Source of the DNA: Muraenolepis orangiensis
Lineage: Eukaryota; Chordata; Actinopteri; Gadiformes; Muraenolepididae
Reading direction: 5' to 3'
NCBI GenBank assembly: GCA_027704905.1
Contig: CM051016.1
Location: forward strand, 13,517,001-13,581,000
DNA: 64,000 nucleotides
Position numbers and translations under genes: made by a program. The notes under the pieces are model-generated. The model saw nothing but the letters and a program-made list of their open reading frames with translations. It did no database searches and had not been told where the DNA came from. Below are positions 31,021 to 42,099 of this stretch, one piece after another (the stretch's first letter is position 1; the number at the start of each line of letters is the position of its first letter).

Positions 31021-32030
31021 AGTGAGTTGTGCTACCATTCTGAACAAAGGGTTAAAGCTATGCTGTGTATCTCTGAATGAGCAAAGTGTTGGTTGAGTGA
31101 TGGTCACTGCTGCTGAAATGACCCATGTGTGTCAGACTGACTTTATGTCTCTTTATAAAATAGTACTTCAGGGGGGGGTCCAGGTTTCTGCAGATATCAA
31201 CTTAGAAACATGTAAAAGTATGTCCTAAAAGACACTCAGTATCTCTCACCGAGACGTAGGAACTCTAGCATGCTGAGTTGTGGGAACAGTTACATATTCA
31301 TCATGGTTATCTATGTGTCAAAATACCTCAGACATCACTAAAATATGTGGTACATGAAACATATTCTGTGAGCTGTGGTTATTCAAATGATGTCCATTTT
31401 TAGCAGATGTGCAGCTGTGTCTCTTGAGTGACTCAAAGTCAGTGGAAAGTAGGGCTAAGGTTTTCAGAAGAGTCTCTGGAGATTGTCAAACTGTCAAGCA
31501 CTAACAATGACTGTTCTGTGTAACTACAATACTGTACTTACTATATTTAGTACCAAGTACACTACTTAGCTACATGTTTACATCCCACCACACCTTTGTA
31601 TGTAGGCTATATATATATATGTTCTTATTTGGACTACTGTACAGGGCCACTGCAATATGTATATATATACTCATATTTCACCATTTTAAATGTGTTTGGT
31701 TTAGTTTGGTTAGTTTATTTTTAAAATAATTCATATTTTTTAATTGCTGGTGTGTAAAGACAGACCGTGAGGATTGCTACCCAATTATATTGTACTTGTG
31801 CAATGACAATTAAGGGCTTTTGATTCTGATTCTTGTGAAAGCAGCAAGCGTGCATGTCCACAAATCAGCTTAACGCTGCCCTCTTGTGTCAAACCAAAGC
31901 CACTGCAACAAAGGGTGATCTCATGAACCAAACTCATATCAATCATGTTTTTAACCTCTAAATGGAATGTGTGCTCTCTGACCGGACAGCAAGGTTTCAC
32001 ATGACGGTCTATTATATTCCTAGTATAGGT
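31021..32030. other. Post-C spacer, cluster III
   Basis: Copy of 5591-6775 with a short TA tract and internal deletions near 31100 and 31935. No gene. Confidence 0.6.
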
Positions 32031-32953
32031 CTGCAATAACGATCCCTATAACTAAAGAAAAGTAGCATAACCTCTTCTAAAAGTATATTTGCAACCCTGC
32101 AGTGTGTGCAGATTTAATCTAAATCAGATTATCGATTGACCACAAAGCATTAGCATGCTGCACGTGTTTCCATTTGGTGAAATGTGTGAAATGAGGCAGC
32201 TCAACTGAGAGTTACAATTAACTTTATGAAGAAAACTTAAAAAGTTAGATCTTAAATGTTAGAGAGATGGTAGAAAACAGTACGAAATATACAAAACAAA
32301 TCGTCTCCGGTATTGCTTTGAAAATACTGCTTACATTGTCAAAACAATGAAAAAGGTGAACGGCCTGAAACCAAAAGTAAATTACTGTCTTCAACCTGCG
32401 GCTGCACAACTTTAACTTCCTTAACGTTGGCGAGAACCGAGTTCCTCCATTTTCGGAGCGTTTGAATCCAGGAATGAATGATTGTCTGATCGTCGGCGAT
32501 ACAGAACCGTGGAAAATGACTGGGTGAGCTAAACCCGGAGACGTGGTGAACACAACCACTCGCAAGCGTGAACCGCCTATCAAAGTCCTGCTTTACCAGG
32601 AAGCTAAAAAGGAAACTTGACCCTCGGCTATCGTCCGATATAAGACGGGTACCGAATGGTGGAAACTCAAGTTCCACAGCACGCGTATGAAGCCATACTC
32701 TGCTATAGTAAATTATATATATATATATATATAGACAGACAATAGCCGAGCGTGGAGATTCCCTTCCAAGCGTCGGAGGGAACCCTGTGGACGGACGTCT
32801 CCGCAGTACCACTGGGAGAAAAATAAAACAACCTCTCAGACATCAGGCGTTAGACGGTTGTAGATGATGTTGTTCAATAGGCACTTTAAAAAAGCCCTCA
32901 AATGAACCCCGGTCAAGGTCTTGGTGACTGGCAGGTGGGGGGAAGGGGGTGTA
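32031..32953. repeat. Multi-copy spacer unit (copy 4) and its breakpoint
   Basis: The unit of 7213-7870 runs to about 32700. A TA tract and unfamiliar DNA follow (32740-32880). A remnant of the phrase ccccggtcaaggtcttggtgactggcag (32908-32936), which also ends the unit at 7885 and 48985, abuts the PAK2-like exon. This is the left junction between immunoglobulin DNA and the foreign island. Confidence 0.55.
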
Positions 32954-33037
32954 GCGGTTGTTCCTCATGGCTTCCTTAGCTGCCAGGATGAGGGGTGTGA
33001 GGGTGGACAGAGGCTTGGCCATCTCCAGGAACGGATG
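32954..33037 (-). pseudogene. pak2: PAK2-like kinase, last coding exon
   Basis: After acceptor TGTTTTGCAG the minus strand reads HPFLEMAKPLSTLTPLIL then AAKEAMRNNR. This is the C-terminal tail of a group I p21-activated kinase and is closer to PAK2 than PAK1 in its AAKEAM ending. The stop expected after NNR is absent (CGC TAC instead of a stop codon) and the frame runs on. The exon that should precede it, covering the end of the kinase lobe, is not found in 33038-33591. This is part of a dismantled gene on the minus strand. Confidence 0.8.
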
Positions 33038-33591
33038 CTGCAAAACAACAGCGTTGGTTAGCGTCACAGAGAGGAGGGTTAACAAAAAGGAACAGTATAC
33101 AAAGTTATGCTATTTCAGGCTCGCTCCGCTGATGCTCACGTTGATTCTCCCCCCAGGAATAGTTCCTTCAAAGGCTTTTATTACTGTTTGCATTCACACC
33201 GTCAATAGGAACGTTATGTCAACGCCATTGACGGAACGTCTGCACGAGACCAATCACCATAGACCTATGTCACCAAGGTTCCTCTTTTGCTTGGAGAGCA
33301 CCTGCTCTGTAAGTCGGAGCATAAAAAAGATGATGGTTCCTAGTTCCTGTGGTACGAACACATGATGGTTCAGATTACTAAGATGGTTCTTATTTCTTCT
33401 GCTGCGAACACAACAAATAGGAGGACAGTTCCTCCAATAGTTCTTAGAACTATAAAAAATGTTCCTTGGGTCCCAAAGCACCTAATTTTATTTGATCTGG
33501 CTCTTATCATTTAAGGCTTGAAAATCGCTTCATAAGTGTATCATCGTTATAGTGGCTGCTGTTGTTATTAAGATTATTCACGACTGCTCAC
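33038..33591. other. Gap between PAK2-like exons
   Basis: A kinase C-lobe exon would be expected here, but I see none. The DNA has short direct repeats around gatggttcctagttcc and agatggttcttatttc (33333-33400) and nothing else recognised. Confidence 0.5.
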
Positions 33592-33788
33592 CCTCAGAGG
33601 GTTCTCGTTGAGGTAGGGTGGTTTCCCCTCCACCATCTCTATGGCCATGATGGCCAGGGACCAGATGTCCACCTTGGGGCCGTAGGCCTTGCAGGTCACC
33701 ACCTCCGGGGCCATCCAGTAGGGCGTGCCCACCATGGTGCTATGCTTGCTCTGCTCAGGGGTGATCTGGGCGCAGAAGCCAAAGTCAG
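33592..33788 (-). pseudogene. pak2: PAK2-like kinase, activation-loop exon
   Basis: An intact exon on the minus strand between acceptor CTGCCACAG and donor AGG/GTGAGC. It encodes ADFGFCAQITPEQSKHSTM, then VGTPYWMAPEVVTCKAYGP, KVDIWSLAIMAIEMVEG and KPPYLNENPLR. It contains the Mg-binding DFG, the activation threonine in STMVGTPYW and the APE motif. Against the usual PAK sequence it has changes such as SKH for SKR and VTC for VTR. The exon itself is open, but neighbouring exons are missing, so the gene cannot make a kinase. Confidence 0.85.
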
Positions 33789-34019
33789 CTGTGGCAGAGA
33801 GACAGAGAGCGAGAGAGAGAGCCTTTTTTCATTAGTGGTAGTCAAGGGCCCAGTAAGATCTATTGCATCGCAAACAAGTGAAGCATGGCGACGCCGACAA
33901 ATAATGGCGTTTGCTTTCTCGCTTACTTACTCAGCTTGACGTGTCATAATGGCTATTCGCCAGCCCCGGTTCTGATCACCTGCCTGTCCCCGACTCCGCC
34001 TGGCGGCCGGAATTATCCG

Positions 34020-35985
34020 TCCCTCATCTTCACCGGCTGGAGCGGGGTTGTTCTTTGTGGAGAAGAAGGACAAGTCATTAAGGCCCTGCATAGACTACAG
34101 GGGCCTTAATGACATCACAATTAAGAACCGTTACCCGCTCCCACTGATATCATCCGCCTTTGAGTTGCTACAGGGAGCCGTGATCTACACAAAGCTGGAT
34201 CTGCGGAACGCCTACCACTTGGTCTGGATCCGGGAGGGGGATGAGTGGAAGACGGCCTTCAACACGTCCACCAGCAATTCCGAATATCCGGTGATACCGT
34301 TTGGTCTTACCAACGCCCCGGCAGTGTTTCAGGCGTTGGTTAACGACGTGTTGAGGGACATGCTAGACAAGCATGTGTCTTTTACCTGGACGACATCCTT
34401 ATTTTTTCAAGAAACAGGAGGGAGCATGTACACCACGTCCAGGCAGTCCTCCAGCGCCTGCTCGAGAACTCCCTTTTTTTTTTTTCCCTTTTTGTGAAGT
34501 GCGAGTTCCATTCCTCCTCCGTCTTGTTCCTGGGGTATATTGTGGGACAAGGGACCATGCTTGGTCCATGCAGACCAAGCAGCTGCAACGCTTCCTCGGG
34601 GTCGCGAACTTCTATCGGAGGTTCATCCGCGGCTACAGCACAGTAGCTGCTCCGCTCTCGGCCCTCACCTCCAACAAGGTTCCAGTGGTCTTCCTCGGCG
34701 GAGAAGGCCTTCCAAGGACTCAAGGCTTGGTTTACCTCCGCTCCCATCCTCCTAGTCCCGGATCCTGAGAGACAGTTTGTGGTGGAGGTGGACACCTCCG
34801 ACGTGGGGGTAGGGGCCATCCTGTCTCAGCAGTCTGCCGACGACCAGAAGCTCCCCCCTTGTGCGTTTTTCTCTCGGCGACTAACACCGGCGGAATGAAA
34901 TTACGACATTGGGAATCGGGAGCTCCTAGCGGTGAAGTTGTCCTTGGAGGAATGGCACCACTGGCTTGAAGGGACCAAGTCGCCCTTCCTAGTTTGGACT
35001 GACCACAAGAACCTGGAGTACATCCAGTCCGCCAGGAGGCTGAATTCCCGACAGGCCAGGTGGTCCCTTTTTTTTTACATGGTTTAACTTCTCCCTCGCC
35101 TACTGTCCCGGGTCCCGTAACATCAAGGCCAACGCTCTGTCACGTCAAATTGTGGAGGGGGGGGAGCTCGCCGAGGGTCCTGACACCATCATACCTGCTC
35201 CGCGGTTGATGGCCCCTCTTGTCTGGGAGATAGAGGAGAGGGTCAAGGCCGCCCTGGTGGGCCAGCCCGGTCCGAGCACCTGCCCCCCTAATCATCTGTT
35301 TGTTCCCCAGCCGTTGAGGTCTGATGTCCTCATTTGGGCCCACAACTCCTGGCTCTCCTGTCACCCCAGGATTCAATGCACCAAGGGGGTCCTGCAGCAG
35401 AGGTTCTGGTGGACCACCATGGAGGAGGACACTCAGGAGTCTGGTTTGCAACCAGCATAAGCCCTCTCATCAGGCTCCTGCAGCCGTTCCCTGTACCTCA
35501 TCGTTCCTGGTCCCATATATCCCTGGACTTTGTTACCGGTCTGCCACTGTCCAACGGACACACCACCATCCTGACGGTGGTGGATCGGTTCAACAAGATG
35601 GTTCACTTCATACCCCTGCCCAAGCTCCCCTCGGCCAAGGAGACAGCGGAGCTAGTCCTGTATCATGTCTTCTGGCTACATGGTCTCGCCACCGACGTGG
35701 TCTCCGACCGGGGGCCCCAGTTCTGTTTTGGAGGGAGTTCTGCTCGCTGATCGGGGCCACCGTCAGCCTGTCGTCCAGGTTCCACCCCAAATCCAATGGG
35801 AAGACGGAGCGGAAGAACCAGGAGATGGAGACGGCGCTGCGGTGCACCGTGGCCAAGCACCCCTCCTCCTGGTCACTTTTCCTGTTTATAGCAGCGGCCG
35901 TCCATCTTGCACCTTTGTTACTTGTGTCCATGAGGATGCCTGGAATCCAAGCGTTTCACGGACATTACTGACAGCTGCAAGTTGT
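34020..35985 (+). mobile_element. Decayed Ty3/gypsy-type LTR retrotransposon pol
   Basis: The plus strand holds broken pol domains in order. Reverse transcriptase spans about 34050-34420 (CIDYRGLNDITIKNRYPLP, KLDLRNAYH, FGLTNAPAVFQ, and YLDD after a frameshift near 34380). RNase H spans about 34775-35150 (VEVDTSDVGVGA, NRELLAVK, WTDHKNLEYI) with an in-frame stop near 34897. Integrase spans about 35250-35880 (DFVTGLP, VVDRFNKMVHFIPL, SDRGPQF, FHPKSNGKTER) in several frames. No gag, env or LTRs were found. It lies in the gap where a PAK2-like exon with the HRD motif should be. Confidence 0.88.
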
Positions 35986-36134
35986 TCTCTAATGCGGATA
36001 CGACAAACCCTCTGAGGTCACACCAAGGTCGACCTCGCCGTTCCCAGGACACGGCGCTCCAACCAGGATCACGTAGAGTCACGTAGCAGACGGTAACAGT
36101 GAATGTCTTTATTTGTGTAATTAATGAGCAGGTA

Positions 36135-36243
36135 TGGGTTAAGCACATTGCTCAAGGTAGACTGTGAACATTGGGGTTTGAACAGAGATCCTTTCGGCAG
36201 CCCGGGAGTCAAGCAACCGAATAGCTAGACTATCCTGCCCCCT
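36135..36243 (-). mobile_element. tRNA-derived SINE-like fragment
   Basis: Minus strand begins GGGGCAGGATAGTCTAGCTA and has the box B-like CTGTTCAAACCCC about 45 bp on. It is related in style, not sequence, to the element at 1886. Confidence 0.5.
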
Positions 36244-36359
36244 AGTGTCTCCACCCCAGTAATATATCGTATATAAAATGATTGGCTAGTAAGAAACTTC
36301 CAAGTATTCCCTGTCCTCTGGTTGGCTGCCCGTCTCTCGGCCCGGTCTCCAGTACGTAC

Positions 36360-36473
36360 CTCTCGGCACACGGCAGCAATCTGGGCCTCGTCCATGAAGG
36401 TCTCAGTGACCACGTCTGTTAGAGAGCCACCGGACAGGTAATCTATCACGACAAACAGCTCATCTCCCACAAA
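36360..36473 (-). pseudogene. pak2: PAK2-like kinase, hinge exon
   Basis: Between acceptor GAGCCCAG and donor GAGAG/GTACGT the minus strand encodes FVGDELFVVIDYLSGGSLTD then VVTETFMDEAQIAAVCRE. This is the hinge and alpha-D/E start of a PAK kinase domain. The usual methionine of VVMEYL is isoleucine-aspartate here (VVIDYL). The following catalytic-loop exon is missing and the gypsy element lies in its place. Confidence 0.85.
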
Positions 36474-36478
36474 CTGGG

Positions 36479-36479
<1 letters not shown>

Positions 36480-36525
<46 letters not shown>
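36480..36525. repeat. CA microsatellite
   Basis: About 22 pure CA repeats immediately upstream, on the minus strand, of the hinge exon's acceptor. Confidence 0.95.
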
Positions 36526-36527
<2 letters not shown>

Positions 36528-36606
36528 TCTCAATATGCATTTTTCCTTCCCAAACGTATATGTGGTGCATGCACGCAGAGCATGGGCAGCATGGCCGTGT
36601 CTTTCA

Positions 36607-36676
36607 TGACCAGGATCTCGTTGATGATCAGCTCCTTCTTGGGCTGCTTCTGCAGGTTGATCTGTTTGATGGCCAC
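36607..36676 (-). pseudogene. pak2: PAK2-like kinase, beta-3/alpha-C exon
   Basis: After acceptor CACGTGTAG the minus strand reads VAIKQINLQKQPKKELIINE then ILVMKD. It includes the catalytic lysine of VAIK and the alpha-C glutamate. After ILVMKD the sequence departs from the family. The stretch that should lead to the hinge exon (KNPNIV-like) is missing. Confidence 0.82.
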
Positions 36677-36683
36677 CTACACG

Positions 36684-36979
<296 letters not shown>

Positions 36980-37084
36980 CTGGACACACAGCATCGAGGT
37001 TAGCTTCCAGACGACCAGAGGGCCAAACGTTCTCACACCGTGGGGGCTGTCCTCACCGAGACCTGGCTGTCACCAGTGATGATG

Positions 37085-37955
37085 CTGTGGTGACACCCAC
37101 TCCGACCGCAAGGAATCTGGGTGGGACCCTGGACACATTCTCTGCAAACATTGCTTCGGTGACACGCTCCTGCAGATTCCTCCTCTACATCATCAGGAGG
37201 ATTCGGCCTTTTCTCACTGAAAAGGCTGGGCAGGTGCTCATCCAGGCTCTTGTCATCTCCCGGCTGGACTACTGCAACTCCCTCCTTGCTGGCGCCCCGG
37301 CATTTGCCATCAGGCCCCTGGAGCTCATTCAGAAAGCTGCAGCTCGCCTGGTGTTCAACCACCCCAAGTACTCCCACACATCTACCCTCCTTCGGACTCT
37401 ACACTGGCTACACTGCTTTATACTAAACTGTAAACTGTGAAGTGACAATAAACTTGACTTGACTTGACTTGACTTGACCTGTAGCTGCTTGCATCCAGTT
37501 CAAGACCTTGGTGCTAGCCTACAAGGCAGTAAAAGGTACTGCTCCATCCTACCTCCAGGCAATGGTCAAGGCCTACATCCCAACCCATCCACGATCTACG
37601 CGGTCACGGCTCTTCTCCGTCCTGGCCCCAATTTGGTGGAACACACTCCCCACGGATGTCACGACTGCAGAGTCACTGCCCATCTAAAGTCAATTATCTA
37701 AGGAGATTACATATTATAGATAGGTAGATATTGTTCTAGATATTGTTGTATATTGTTTGCCAACTTATTGTACTTTTCCCTTACACTTTTGCCTGAATTG
37801 TTGTACTTCTACCTGAGCACTGGTTCAGTTCTTGGAGACTTGTTAGAAATGAAATGCACTTTTGACTTCTGGTGACGAGTTGTTCTCTTACCTTCCTTTG
37901 TTGAAACACACTATTGTAAGTCGATTTGGATAAAAGTAATGTAATGTAATGGATG
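37085..37955 (+). mobile_element. L2-like LINE, 3' end, with nested insertion
   Basis: The plus-strand frame encodes the end of a LINE reverse transcriptase: ARNLGGTLDTFSANIASVTR, SCRFLLYIIRRIRPFLTEKA, LVISRLDYCNSLLAG, LELIQKAAARLVFNHPK. A foreign piece of about 68 bp follows (37411-37478, the (TTGAC)n tail element). The frame then resumes with FKTLVLAYKAVKG and FSVLAPIWWNTLPTD, ending at TAA (37685-37687). A 3' region with gtaagtcgatttggataaaa ends in ATGTA repeats (37936-37952). It is truncated at the 5' side. Confidence 0.85.
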
Positions 37956-38125
37956 GTTTGAAATCTGAAATCCCAAACCCCCGGTTCCTCCTTATCAAGT
38001 ATGGAGGTGTCCCTGAGCAAGAAACCCTAACCTGCTCCCTACGAGCTGGCTGTCTACTTGCATGGCTGACACCACCATCGTGTATGAAAGCATTTTGGAT
38101 AGAAAGCTCTATATAAATGCAGTCC
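37956..38125. mobile_element. SINE-like fragment
   Basis: It ends with agctctatataaatgcagtcc, like the 3' end of a widespread fish SINE. The start is not defined. Confidence 0.4.
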
Positions 38126-38440
38126 ACATGGCAGTGAGGAGAGGCAGGAGTGCCAGACGTTCCTTACTGTGATGGTGGCCTTTACTTGGCTGTATCTACC
38201 GGGGTTGTTGGCTCGGTTCCGCGGACAAAAACACTCTCTTAAAGATGAGTTTTTAAAATTAATTCATTATAAGCAAATTAAGCCAGACAGACGGAGCAAT
38301 AACAGGACTGCGCTAGGAATATACTGTTCTTGTAAATTTAAGAATAATAAAGATGTAATCAGTTTCTAAATGAGTGAAACGAAAAAAAATCGGTGTATTC
38401 AGAAATTATAAGAATATTAACAAAAACGAGCGTAGGGTAC
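38126..38440. other. Intron-like DNA
   Basis: AT-rich, no exon or repeat recognised. Confidence 0.5.
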
Positions 38441-38535
38441 CTGGAGACGTACTCCTGGGAGCTTCTCGCACAGCTCCATCATCAGCTGGAGCCGCTTCTC
38501 GCCCACAATCTGGGGTCCCTTGTCCCTGAAGAAGC
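38441..38535 (-). pseudogene. Nesprin-like spectrin-repeat exon (N2)
   Basis: Between acceptor CTGTAAG and donor CTCCAG/GTACCC the minus strand reads FFRDKGPQIVGEKRLQLMME then LCEKLPGVRLQ, open. It joins in phase to the end of the exon at 39264 (LVKEHR), as expected for consecutive nesprin exons. Confidence 0.6.
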
Positions 38536-39263
38536 CTTACAGACACACACCCCTCTCTAGTTATCTACCTGGTCGTTTTATCAGCGCTGTGGACTTATAT
38601 GTGGCTGTGGTCAACGAAGTCCAAGGCAAAAAAGCATTGTAAACTCGAGGGCACTCAGCAGAGAGCATACCTCCGGCACACTAAAAAAATCCAAGATCCG
38701 GATCCAAATCCGGATCTGCGGCAAAATCTATTCAACAGTTCCTTAGGCTTGGAGTAATGTAACCTCCAAGTTTTGTCCAAATCTGTATCTGACATTTTAA
38801 AAGATCAAACCGGGGTGAAAACTTAAGCTCCTCCCATCTTTGACGGCGGAGGTCCCAATATGCCTCCTCCTGGATGTCTACCTTGATGTTCTTGGCTCTG
38901 GTTCTAGCTATAGACCTATCAAGCTATATTACTAGCTAACTAATTTAAATCTAGAGAACAAGTGTGTTTACAATTAGCAATGCCTGCAAGTTGCTCCGGA
39001 GAGAAATTTACATTTATCACACTTTAAAGATAATATTTCATAGGACACGATAAGACCTTGAAGACTTGGGTGCTGGATCCTAAATCACAAAAAATAAACA
39101 CTAGTTCACGACAATTAGATGTTTTAATAATGTGTGGCAATATTAAAATGTCACATCGGGAGTGCTGCCCCAGTTTTTCTTAATTGTCACAATTAGAAAA
39201 CCAATTAGTCTTTTTTTGGCAGATGGATGTAAACTCTATATGAATCACTATGGCGACGCTCAC
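38536..39263. other. Intron-like DNA with a dispersed-repeat stretch
   Basis: Contains aagatccggatccaaatccg (38691-38710), a GGATC-rich stretch that looks like part of a dispersed repeat. No gene recognised. Confidence 0.45.
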
Positions 39264-39401
39264 CCGGTGCTCCTTGACCAGCCTCTCACTGCCCACGCTG
39301 GCCTGCTGACGGTTCTTCCGGGTCACCTCCTCCTGGCACTCCTGCAGCCATCAGCTTACCACCTCCACCTTCAGGTGGAAGGGGGCCTCCGTCTGGACGT
39401 C
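39264..39401 (-). pseudogene. Nesprin-like spectrin-repeat exon (N1) with stop codon
   Basis: Acceptor CAACCGTCCAG and donor CACCGG/GTGAGC bound a minus-strand exon reading DVQTEAPFHLKVEVVS, then an in-frame TGA (near 39355), then WLQECQEEVTRKNRQQASVG and SERLVKEHR. The stop shows the gene copy is dead. Homology to nesprin spectrin repeats is by recognition only. Confidence 0.6.
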
Positions 39402-39504
39402 CTGGACGGTTGGGGGAAGGGGAACAGCAGTTGAAACCCAGTATGTCTCATTTGTTCCGTGGCGACTATTTAAAGAGATACAAGATATCTTTTGAGCAAT
39501 CATA

Positions 39505-39798
39505 ACGGGACAGTCTAAAACGCTTAACATGAAAAGACTTAAAGTTCCAAAACAGCGATCAATATTCACCTAATTTATCTCGAATATGTCCATTAGCACT
39601 TCCACCTGTCAAAAAATCTAAACCTTAATCCTACTATTACGGATTTGATGTTACATTAAGTATTTTCCTCTCCATTAGAAAGAAAAGGCTTAACTTCCCA
39701 TAACTTCCGAAATAGTGGGATTTAAATTTCGATTTTGTTTCTGTTTTGGAACTTTAAGTTACGTTAAGCCTTTCCACGTTAAGCGTTTTAGACTGTCC
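39505..39798. mobile_element. MITE with terminal inverted repeats
   Basis: About 294 bp with inverted ends built on GGGACAGTCTAAAACGCTTA, extended by further matches (aacttaaagttcc). The 8-bp direct repeat CAATCATA flanks it (39497-39504 and 39799-39806). No coding capacity. An 8-bp duplication fits the hAT superfamily. Confidence 0.8.
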
Positions 39799-39867
39799 CA
39801 ATCATACCCTCAATCAAATAAGAAAAGTTTGATGTGTTTTGCGTCATCTGATCGGCTCTTCTGAGCG

Positions 39868-39937
39868 GCTGTTCGATCGGTTTAGAGTGAATATCCGCCG
39901 ATGATGATCGGCGGCCGATCAATCGGAGCATCCCTAT
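39868..39937. mobile_element. Possible DNA-transposon end
   Basis: GATCGG-rich stretch ending in aatcggagcatccctata, which resembles the TAGGGATGCTCCGAT end seen in fish transposons. Partner end not found. Confidence 0.35.
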
Positions 39938-40479
39938 ATAACATTTGACACATATATCTCCTTGTCAGCGGAGCTAGCGCTGGCGTCTTTTGAGATTACA
40001 TACTAGATTAGATACTGGAAAACCTACGTTGCGTACGTCACGTGTCCTCGGGTTCTGTTGTTCGCCCCCGTAGCTAACGTAGTTATGCCTTGTCATCCTT
40101 TTTCGTTTAATGTTCTTTTAGGTTGACTTTGGAAGAAAGAAAAGGCGGAATAAGTTCTTATTTTATACAGTTTGTTACACTCCTATCCTCCTGTGTCACT
40201 GCCCCATGAACGAAACAAGAACACGGTCAGCTCGAATACAAAACAATAATAGATGTATATATACTACATATTTAATAATTATAATTATAATTATAATAAT
40301 ACAATAAAAAGGTGTGCAGATTTTTGAGTTTATTAATCCTTTAATACATTTTTTGTACTGCTAAATATCAAACGTTTGAGAGACCTGTAGTGAGTGTTTC
40401 TTATTGTTGGCCACTATGTGGCGCCAGGCCATCAGTTGTATAAAGATGATAAGGATGATGATAATTTTTTGGATTAGAT
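39938..40479. other. Unassigned DNA
   Basis: No exon or repeat recognised. Confidence 0.5.
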
Positions 40480-40700
40480 TCTAATTGATTGTTAAGTACA
40501 ATTATTAAGTACAGTACAGCGAACGAAAATAAGTGTATATACAGTATATTTATGTACATAGTGTGTCCATTGTTGTACAGAGTTCAGAGAGATGACAGCT
40601 GAGGGGAAGAAGCTGTTCCTGAGCCTGCTTAACTTGGAACAAAGGTTCCTGTAGCGCCTCCCGGAGGGGAGGAGGGCCAGCAGTCCATGGTTGGGGCTCC
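40480..40700. mobile_element. Retroposon 3' region
   Basis: Contains ggggaagaagctgttcctga and cgcctcccggaggggagg, typical of fish retroposon 3' regions and distantly like the core of the element at 5203. Confidence 0.5.
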
Positions 40701-41159
40701 AGGAAGACTGGAGAGAATAGTTCTTATATCATGCGTAAAACACAGTGAAAAAGCGTGTTAATGCTGCCTCCGATCTCTCAGCAGAGCCGTATGTTAGCTA
40801 GGAGGACTGTTATTGTCGGTAAGAAGGATTGGGAAGAGAAAGGAGATGATTGGAATCAATAAAACATTGATTCTTCCAAGATCTGATCAGATCTATGTTT
40901 GGAATGTCTCCCCCGGTGACACTCGATGACATCATCGACGTCATTATTTATTTGCTCCAAGTGTATTGATCCAGATTGATAGATCATTAGCCCATCAGTC
41001 TGAAAGATGGATCCAACATGGATGAGGTAGCAGGGGACCGGGTGACTCAGCAGAACTGCCTCCTGCTCCTCACTAACCTTGTTCTTATGGGTTTTTAGTA
41101 AACCCAAAAATATCTTTTTCCCAGGTGAAAACAGTCCTGTTTAGTACAGAAATCACGTT
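40701..41159. other. Unassigned DNA with one short open frame
   Basis: An 83-codon minus-strand open frame (40856-41107) contains SEEQEAVLLSHPVPCYLIHV. It resembles nothing I know, and may be chance or a stray exon. Confidence 0.35.
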
Positions 41160-41540
41160 TAGATTATTAGAATACCAGGTGAACACACCTAAACACAGTC
41201 CAATACCAGGTGAACACACCTAAACACAGTCCAATACCAGGTGAACACACCTAAACACGGTCCAATACCAGGTGAACACACCTAAACACGGTCCAATACC
41301 AGGTGAACACACCTAAACACGGTCCAATACCAGGTGAACACACCTAAACACAGTCCAATACCAGGTGAACACACCTAAACACAGTCCAATACCAGGTGAA
41401 CACACCTAAACACAGTCCAATACCAGGTGAACACACCTAAACACAGTCCAATACCAGGTGAACACACCTAAACACAGTCCAATACCAGGTGAACACACAG
41501 ACAGATACCAGGTACACACACAGACAGATACCAGGTCCAC
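41160..41540. repeat. 31-bp VNTR
   Basis: About 10-11 near-perfect tandem copies of a unit containing ATACCAGGTGAACACACCTA and AACACAGTCC, varying at one base (acagt or acggt). Shorter degenerate units follow (ataccaggtacacacacag). Confidence 0.95.
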
Positions 41541-41963
41541 ACACCTAGCACAGACAAATACCCTACTGTAATGGAATAAGAGCACAGTGGAAGTATAGTA
41601 CAGTATAATATAAATATATATATAACATACTATAAAATAGAACAGTAGAACACATTATATTACAGAAGGAGTGGAATATAGTAGAGTTTTATGTGTTTCA
41701 TGATTAGATTAGATTCAAATGTATTGTCATTGCTGTGCAATGACAATACATCTGGTCCTGGCGAGCGGCTGATCATTTGCTCGCGGTATTCAAGCATCCT
41801 AGCGTCACTGTGGCCACTGTGCAGAAGAGTGGACTGTCACCAGAAGTCGCTGAAGTCGTGTTGAAGGCTTCATGCTTCCTACATTACTTAATTAGCTTAG
41901 TCTTGTGCAACAGAACAGAATAGAGCCCATGAATATGAGAAGAGTGAGAGCCATAACCCTCAC
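41541..41963. other. Right junction of the foreign island
   Basis: Unfamiliar DNA up to about 41905. Immunoglobulin homology restarts at cagaatagagcccatgaata (about 41917), inside what should be the intron of a VB segment. Confidence 0.6.
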
Positions 41964-42012
41964 CATGAGTAAGAAATGCCAACACTGCTAGCAAGGCTGT
42001 GGACGACCTCAT
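41964..42012 (-). pseudogene. VB4, leader-only relic
   Basis: A complete family B leader exon (MRSSTALLAVLAFLTH, ATG at 42012, donor CATG/GTGAGG) with part of the intron. The V exon and recombination signal are gone, replaced by the foreign island to the left. Confidence 0.9.
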
Positions 42013-42054
42013 CTTGCTCTGTGTCTGTGTGGGTGATGCTTGGCAGCTAGCATA

Positions 42055-42096
42055 CTTAACTCTTGGTGCTCAGAAGAACTCAAAAGTCATGCAAAA
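42055..42096 (-). promoter_or_regulatory. VB4 relic promoter
   Basis: TTTTGCAT (42089-42096) with a weak TATA-like AAGTATG, as in VB1. Confidence 0.6.
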
Positions 42097-42099
42097 TAG

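Noticed and set aside
34020..35985. Endogenous retrovirus
   Set aside because: Domain order and motifs fit a Ty3/gypsy retrotransposon. No envelope gene or LTRs were seen, and the frames are broken.
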